Origin: Synechococcaceae bacterium WBB_10_009
GTDB taxonomy: Bacteria > Cyanobacteriota > Cyanobacteriia > PCC-6307 > Cyanobiaceae
Assembly (NCBI GenBank): GCA_010030955.1
Contig: RHBP01000065.1
Coordinates: forward strand, 1 to 9,364
Direction: 5' to 3'
DNA length: 9,364 nt
Below are positions 5,995 to 9,364 of this stretch, piece by piece. A model generated the notes under the pieces. It had not been told where the DNA came from and did not search any database. It saw only the letters and a list, made by a program, of their open reading frames with translations. The translations under genes were made by a program, and so were the position numbers. Every line of letters starts with the position of its first letter. Within the stretch, counting starts at the first letter, position 1.

Positions 5995-6455
5995 GCGCAG
6001 CCGCACAGACCCCACCGGTGGCCCCCGGCGCCAGCATCAATGAAGACGTCTTCTATGAAGGCGGCCCGGCCAAAGGCGACCTGATCCTCAACCTGCTGTT
6101 TGGCCTCAGCCTGATCGGCATCCCCTTTGCCGTGGGCGCCCTGGTGCGCGCCCTGTGGCTGCGGTTTCGGATCACCAGCCGGCGGGTGGAGGTGAGCGGC
6201 GGCTGGCTGGGCCGCGACCGCACCCAAGTGGTGTACAGCCAGATCCGCGAGGTGCGCTCCGTGGCCCGCGGCTTCGGGTTTTGGGGCGACATGGTGCTGG
6301 TGCTCAACGACGGCATGAAGCTCGAAATGCGGGCCGTGCCCCGCTACAAGGAGGCCGAGGCCTTCATCCAGCAGCGGATGGCCGCCAGCCCCACCGCGAA
6401 AGCCACCGCCAAGGGGGCCCCCAAGAGCGGCTTCGGTGACAACGCGGCCGCCTGA
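5991..6455 (+). CDS. PH-domain (bPH2/YdbS-like) small membrane protein
   Basis: A 154-residue protein with a hydrophobic stretch at about residues 31-57 (LILNLLFGLSLIGIPFAVGALVRALW in two pieces, probably one helix or hairpin). A bacterial PH-like domain of the YdbS/DUF304 type follows: RFRITSRRVEVSGGWLGR (58-75), TQVVYSQIREVRSV (78-91), GFWGDMVLVLNDG (96-108). The FRIT..R.....G pattern followed by a Q(V/I)xYxxI strand is the family's signature. A low-complexity Ala/Thr/Lys tail (131-154) ends the protein. Function is not established; a role at the membrane beside the YidC insertase is suggested only by position. It takes the place between rnpA and yidC where many bacteria have yidD. The ATG overlaps the rnpA stop by 4 nt, pointing to coupled translation. 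Confidence 0.85.
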   Translation: MSAAAQTPPVAPGASINEDVFYEGGPAKGDLILNLLFGLSLIGIPFAVGALVRALWLRFRITSRRVEVSGGWLGRDRTQVVYSQIREVRSVARGFGFWGDMVLVLNDGMKLEMRAVPRYKEAEAFIQQRMAASPTAKATAKGAPKSGFGDNAAA

Positions 6456-6513
6456 GCCACCCGCCTGACACACTGGCTCCACACCCGACCCTTCCCTCCG
6501 GACACCGCGCGAC

Positions 6514-7488
6514 GTGATCGGCTACATCTCCGACAACCTGCTGCTGCCGATCCTCGATTTCTTCTACGGATTGGTGCCGAGCTACGGCCTGGCGATCATT
6601 GCCCTGACGGTGGTGATCCGCCTGGCCCTGTTCCCCCTGAGCGCCGGCTCCATCCGCAACGCCCGCCGCATGCGCATCGCCCAGCCGGTGATGCAGAAGC
6701 GCCAGGGGGAGATCAAGGCCAAGTACGCCAACAACCCCCAGAAGCAGCAGGAGGAACTGGGCAAGTTGATGCAGGAGTTCGGCAGTCCCCTGGCGGGCTG
6801 CCTGCCCCTGCTGGTGCAGATGCCGATCCTGTTTGCCCTGTTCGCCACCCTGCGGGGCTCACCGTTCGCCGATGTGCCCTACACCCTCAACCTGAAGGTG
6901 CTGCCGGCCGAACAGATCGCCACCGTTGAACCCAAACCGTTCAACAGCGCCAGCCACTCGATCTTCGTGACCGCCACCGAGCACGTGCCGGTGATCGCCA
7001 GCCTGGAGAAGGGCACCAAGCTCGGCGTGGGCGACACCGAAACCGTGAGCCTGCACACCAAGGACGGCGCCAGCTTCGCCTCCGTGCTCAGCGGTGTGGA
7101 GGACGGCAGCAGCTTCACCCCCACCTGGAGCGTCACCAAGGGTGACGGGGTGGTGAGCGTGGATCAGAACGGCACCATCCAGGCCATCGCCCCTGGCGAT
7201 GCGGTGGTGGAGGCCAAGATTCCGGGCCTCGCGGCCCGCAGCGGCTTCCTGTTCATCAAGGCCCTTGGGCAGGTGGGCTTCTACACCGATGGCGCCATCA
7301 ACTGGGACATCGCCATCCTGGTGGCCGCCTTCGGCGCCAGCCTGTTCGTGAGCCAGATCCTCTCGGGCATGGGCATGCCCGCCAACCCCCAGCAGGCCAC
7401 CGCCAACAAGATCACCCCCGTGATGATCACCGGCATGTTCCTGTTCTTCCCGCTGCCGGCGGGGGTGCTGCTCTACATGGTATGGTGA
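6514..7488 (+). CDS. yidC: Membrane protein insertase YidC/Oxa1/Alb3, truncated by a frameshift in the last helix
   Basis: YidC inserts and folds proteins in the inner and thylakoid membranes, alone or with SecYEG. As read, the protein has 324 residues and ends in MVW-stop. The start is the GTG at 6514 (MIGYISDNLLLPIL). Visible are a first core helix YGLAIIALTVVIRLALFPL (24-42) with the groove arginine Arg36, a basic coiled region (45-90), and a second helix around SPLAGCLPLLVQMPILFALF (91-110). A long hydrophilic insertion (about 115-255) follows, then a helix at 264-283, and the conserved end ITGMFLFFPLPAGVLLYM (305-322). The fifth helix is cut off: a 5-bp duplication (7477-7486) shifts the frame. 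Without it the protein would be 378 residues, ending at 7655. YidC is normally essential, so sequencing or assembly error, recent mutation, or a split gene are the alternatives. It lies 58 bases after the PH-domain gene. Confidence 0.93.
   Translation: MIGYISDNLLLPILDFFYGLVPSYGLAIIALTVVIRLALFPLSAGSIRNARRMRIAQPVMQKRQGEIKAKYANNPQKQQEELGKLMQEFGSPLAGCLPLLVQMPILFALFATLRGSPFADVPYTLNLKVLPAEQIATVEPKPFNSASHSIFVTATEHVPVIASLEKGTKLGVGDTETVSLHTKDGASFASVLSGVEDGSSFTPTWSVTKGDGVVSVDQNGTIQAIAPGDAVVEAKIPGLAARSGFLFIKALGQVGFYTDGAINWDIAILVAAFGASLFVSQILSGMGMPANPQQATANKITPVMITGMFLFFPLPAGVLLYMVW
7477..7486 (+). repeat. 5-bp tandem duplication causing the yidC frameshift
   Basis: ATGGT at 7477-7481 is repeated exactly at 7482-7486. 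The frame up to the first copy encodes LLYMV; deleting one copy lets it continue as IANIFQ, the standard YidC sequence, to a TAG at 7653-7655. With both copies present the frame reads MVW and then TGA at 7486-7488. The shift (+5, equal to +2) is fully accounted for by this one event. Confidence 0.95.
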
Positions 7489-7655
7489 TCGCCAACATCT
7501 TCCAGGCGGTGCAGACCTTCCTGCTCACCCGCGAAGCCCTACCCGACAACCTGCAGGCGATCCTCGATCAGCAGCTGGCGTCGGAGGCCAAAACCGTGAC
7601 CGCCACGGTGAGCGGCAGCGAACGGCTGCCCTTTGAACCCAAGGCCAAGAAATAG
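7482..7655 (+). CDS. yidC: C-terminal piece of YidC (rest of last helix and basic tail), out of frame with the main part
   Basis: This 57-codon frame starts at the ATG created by the 5-bp duplication and reads MVIANIFQAVQTFLLTREAL, the second half of the final YidC transmembrane helix. The tail (residues 18-57) ends in the basic PKAKK. The sequence is undamaged: codon use matches the rest of the gene and there are no internal stops. This suggests either that the frameshift is an artefact or very recent, or that this piece is still translated. Its ATG overlaps the upstream TGA (ATGGTGA), a geometry that often permits reinitiation by terminating ribosomes. The tail would normally face the cytoplasm and contact ribosomes. 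Independent translation is only an inference. Confidence 0.8.
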   Translation: MVIANIFQAVQTFLLTREALPDNLQAILDQQLASEAKTVTATVSGSERLPFEPKAKK

Positions 7656-7659
7656 GGCG

Positions 7660-8238
7660 ATGGGCCGGCCTCCAGCCCCAGCGTCCCAAGGGGATGATCT
7701 ACGGCCCATCAACCTGCAGGAGCTGAAGCTGCAGGCGGATGGGCGCCACTGGCGGATCGACCAGACCCTCAGCGAACTCGACAGCCTCACGCCGGTGCGC
7801 GGCAGCCTTTCGGCCCTGCACAGGGGCAACGCCCTGGAGCTGGAGGGGGAGGCCAGCACGATCGTGACCCTCTGCTGCGACCGCTGCCTGCAGCTCTTCA
7901 ACCACCCCCTCGCCTTCCAGACCCGTGAAGTGCTGTGGCTGGGGGAGGAGGCGCGGGCCCAGGGGCTGGAGCCCGAGCTGGTGCTGGAGGGGGGCCAGGG
8001 GGTGCTCGAGCTCGACCCCGACGCCCTCTGCGAAAGCCTCGATCCCCGCGGCCTGTTTGACCCGGAGCATTGGGTGTTCGAGCAGCTGCACCTGCAGCTG
8101 CCGGTGGTGAACCGCTGCGGGGCCGACTGCCCGGGCCCCAGGCTCAGCCCCGGCGCCGCAGCCAACACTGCGGACGCCGATGGCGACACCCCCATCGACC
8201 CGCGCTGGGCGGCCCTGCAACGGCTGCAGCAACCATGA
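7660..8238 (+). CDS. DUF177/YceD family protein (23S rRNA accumulation)
   Basis: A 192-residue DUF177 protein. Members of this family (YceD in E. coli, DUF177 proteins in plants) are linked to 23S rRNA accumulation and large-subunit assembly. The usual DUF177 pattern is present: LRPINLQELK (14-23), an LSALHRGNALELEGEAST strand region (50-67), then LCCDRCLQLF (71-80) with Cys73 and Cys76, and the second pair VVNRCGADCPG (149-159) with Cys153 and Cys157. The four cysteines could bind zinc; that is inferred from spacing. A variable acidic segment (162-180) precedes the final PRWAALQRLQ helix, which is common at the C-terminus of cyanobacterial and plant forms. The ATG at 7660 follows TAGGGCG and lies 4 bases after the end of the restored yidC frame; an upstream in-frame TTG at 7633 is less likely. 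The stop overlaps the next gene's ATG. Confidence 0.87.
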   Translation: MGRPPAPASQGDDLRPINLQELKLQADGRHWRIDQTLSELDSLTPVRGSLSALHRGNALELEGEASTIVTLCCDRCLQLFNHPLAFQTREVLWLGEEARAQGLEPELVLEGGQGVLELDPDALCESLDPRGLFDPEHWVFEQLHLQLPVVNRCGADCPGPRLSPGAAANTADADGDTPIDPRWAALQRLQQP

Positions 8239-9364
8239 GCCGCGCCTGGGCCGACCATCTGGATCTGTTGATCCGGGCGCGCACCCCCATCCTCTGGATC
8301 CGCAGCCAGGAGGAGGAGCGCATCGCCGCGCTGCTGGCGGCCGCCGCCAAACGGCTGGGCAACCGCCAGCTGGCCCGCTGGGATTTCATCGGCGGCCTGC
8401 AGGGCTGGGCCGGCCGCGATGGCGAAGCGGCCCGCAACCCGCTGGCCGCCCTCGACAGCCTGGCGGCGGTGCCCGCCGAGCAGGGGGCCCTTTTGGTGCT
8501 GCACGATTTTCACCGCTACAGCGACGACAGCAGCATCTGCCGCAAGCTGCGCAACCTGGCCACCAGCCTGCGCCAGCGGCCCCACACCGTGGTGATCACG
8601 GCGGCGGAGTGGCAACTGCCGCGGGAGCTGGAGGAGTGCATCACCCTGCTGGATCTCCCCCTGCCAGAGCAGGGGGAGATCCAGGCGCTGCTGCGCAGCA
8701 TCGCCCAGGCCAGCGGCCAAAGCCTGCCGAATGAACTGCTCGAGCAGCTCACCCACAGCTGCAGCGGCCTGAGCGAACAGCGCATCCGCCAGGTGGCGGC
8801 GCGGGGCCTGGCCAGCCGCGGCCAGCTGGGCATCGAAGACCTGGAGGAGGTGCTGGAGGAGAAACGCCAGGCCATCGCCCGCAGCGAACTGCTCGAGTAC
8901 TGCCCCACCGAAGCCACCCCGGCGGACATCGGCGGCCTCGACGCCCTCAAGCGCTGGCTGGAGCAGCGGCACATGGCCTTCAGCGATGAGGCGCGCCGCT
9001 ACGGCCTGCCGCTGCCGCGGGGGGTGCTGCTGGTGGGCCCCCAGGGCACCGGCAAATCCCTCACCGCCAAGGCCATCGCCCACAGCTGGAGCATGCCGCT
9101 GCTGCGACTGGATGTGGGGCGACTGTTCGCCGGGCTGGTGGGGGCCTCCGAGGCCCGCACCCGCGACATGATTCAGCGTGCGGAGGCCATGGCCCCCTGC
9201 GTGCTCTGGATCGATGAGATCGACAAGGGCTTCGGCGGCTCCAGCGATGGCCGCAGCGACGGCGGCACCAGCCAGCGGGTGCTGGCCAGCCTGCTCACCT
9301 GGATGGCGGAGAAAACCAGCCCGGTGTTTGTGGTGGCCACCGCCAACGGCGTGGAGCGCCTGCC
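8235..9364 (+). CDS. ycf46: AAA ATPase, Ycf46-like (partial, cut by right edge)
   Basis: The first 376 residues of a AAA+ ATPase matching Ycf46, a protein found in cyanobacteria and some algal plastids; in Synechocystis it has been linked to carbon/photosynthesis regulation, but its molecular role is unsettled. The N-terminal 1-220 region is the Ycf46-type non-catalytic domain, beginning with a DHLDLLIRARTPILWIRSQEEER motif split over residues 7-29. A linker around residues 218-240 leads into the AAA core: Walker A GPQGTGKS (268-275), Walker B VLWIDEID (323-330, Asp327 and Glu328), and the sensor-1-like strand VVATAN just before the edge. The second region of homology with the arginine finger lies outside the window. 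The ATG overlaps the DUF177 stop as ATGA, so the two are probably co-translated. Serine codons here are 23 AGC and 3 TCC with no TCG, a useful reference for the host codon style. Confidence 0.9.
   Translation, partial: MSRAWADHLDLLIRARTPILWIRSQEEERIAALLAAAAKRLGNRQLARWDFIGGLQGWAGRDGEAARNPLAALDSLAAVPAEQGALLVLHDFHRYSDDSSICRKLRNLATSLRQRPHTVVITAAEWQLPRELEECITLLDLPLPEQGEIQALLRSIAQASGQSLPNELLEQLTHSCSGLSEQRIRQVAARGLASRGQLGIEDLEEVLEEKRQAIARSELLEYCPTEATPADIGGLDALKRWLEQRHMAFSDEARRYGLPLPRGVLLVGPQGTGKSLTAKAIAHSWSMPLLRLDVGRLFAGLVGASEARTRDMIQRAEAMAPCVLWIDEIDKGFGGSSDGRSDGGTSQRVLASLLTWMAEKTSPVFVVATANGVERL

Noticed and set aside
4958..6040. A 360-codon open frame on the minus strand across DUF2808 copy 2, rpmH and rnpA
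   Set aside because: It spans three well-supported plus-strand genes and is low-complexity; it is an antisense shadow.
7475..7490. Programmed ribosomal frameshift in yidC
   Set aside because: There is no slippery heptamer at the site, and the needed shift is explained exactly by a 5-bp duplication; reinitiation at the new ATG is the simpler translational rescue.
7539..9083. A 514-codon open frame on the minus strand opposite the DUF177 and Ycf46-like genes
   Set aside because: It is rich in Gln, Ala, Gly and Arg with no family motif, as expected from the antisense of GC-rich coding DNA; the plus-strand genes have clear signatures.

Overview
The window is GC-rich and tightly packed. From about position 689 to the right edge it looks like the chromosome of a picocyanobacterium of the Synechococcus/Cyanobium type. 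The evidence is a Ycf46-like AAA ATPase, a YidC with a large inserted lumenal domain, an AroH-type chorismate mutase, two DUF2808 secreted proteins (a family I associate with cyanobacteria), weak or absent Shine-Dalgarno sequences, and serine codons almost all AGC. No tRNA, rRNA, CRISPR array or insertion sequence was seen. No gap between genes exceeds about 110 bases.

Layout, minus strand: positions 1-638 hold the start of a molybdopterin (Mo-bisPGD) oxidoreductase that runs off the left edge. Its codon use (many TCG serines, GTC and CGT) and its strong GGAGGA ribosome-binding site differ sharply from everything to its right, and it reads like an actinobacterial gene. Either there was horizontal transfer or the contig is chimeric, with the junction between about 649 and 689. 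Next come a GT4 glycosyltransferase (689-1768) and an EamA/DMT transporter (1765-2724), which overlap by 4 nt. They diverge from sppA across a 59-base gap.

Layout, plus strand: sppA (signal peptide peptidase) overlaps aroH (chorismate mutase) by 4 nt. Two tandem paralogous DUF2808 secreted proteins follow. Then comes the conserved translation and membrane-insertion cluster: rpmH (L34), rnpA (RNase P protein), a small PH-domain membrane protein that overlaps rnpA by 4 nt, yidC (membrane insertase), a DUF177/YceD protein linked to 23S rRNA/50S accumulation, and a Ycf46-like AAA ATPase cut by the right edge. Genes from rnpA onward are separated by -4 to +58 nt, which suggests one operon for making ribosomes, processing tRNA and inserting membrane proteins.

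The most notable feature is in yidC. A perfect 5-bp tandem duplication (ATGGT ATGGT, 7477-7486) shifts the frame and ends the protein at residue 324, inside the last transmembrane helix. Removing one copy restores a normal 378-residue YidC ending at 7655. The duplication also creates an ATG that overlaps the premature stop (ATGGTGA), so the missing C-terminus is an open 57-codon frame that could be translated by coupling. Whether this is a sequencing error, a lesion or a genuinely split insertase is the main open question. I saw no clear new multi-gene system such as a defence island or a novel pathway.
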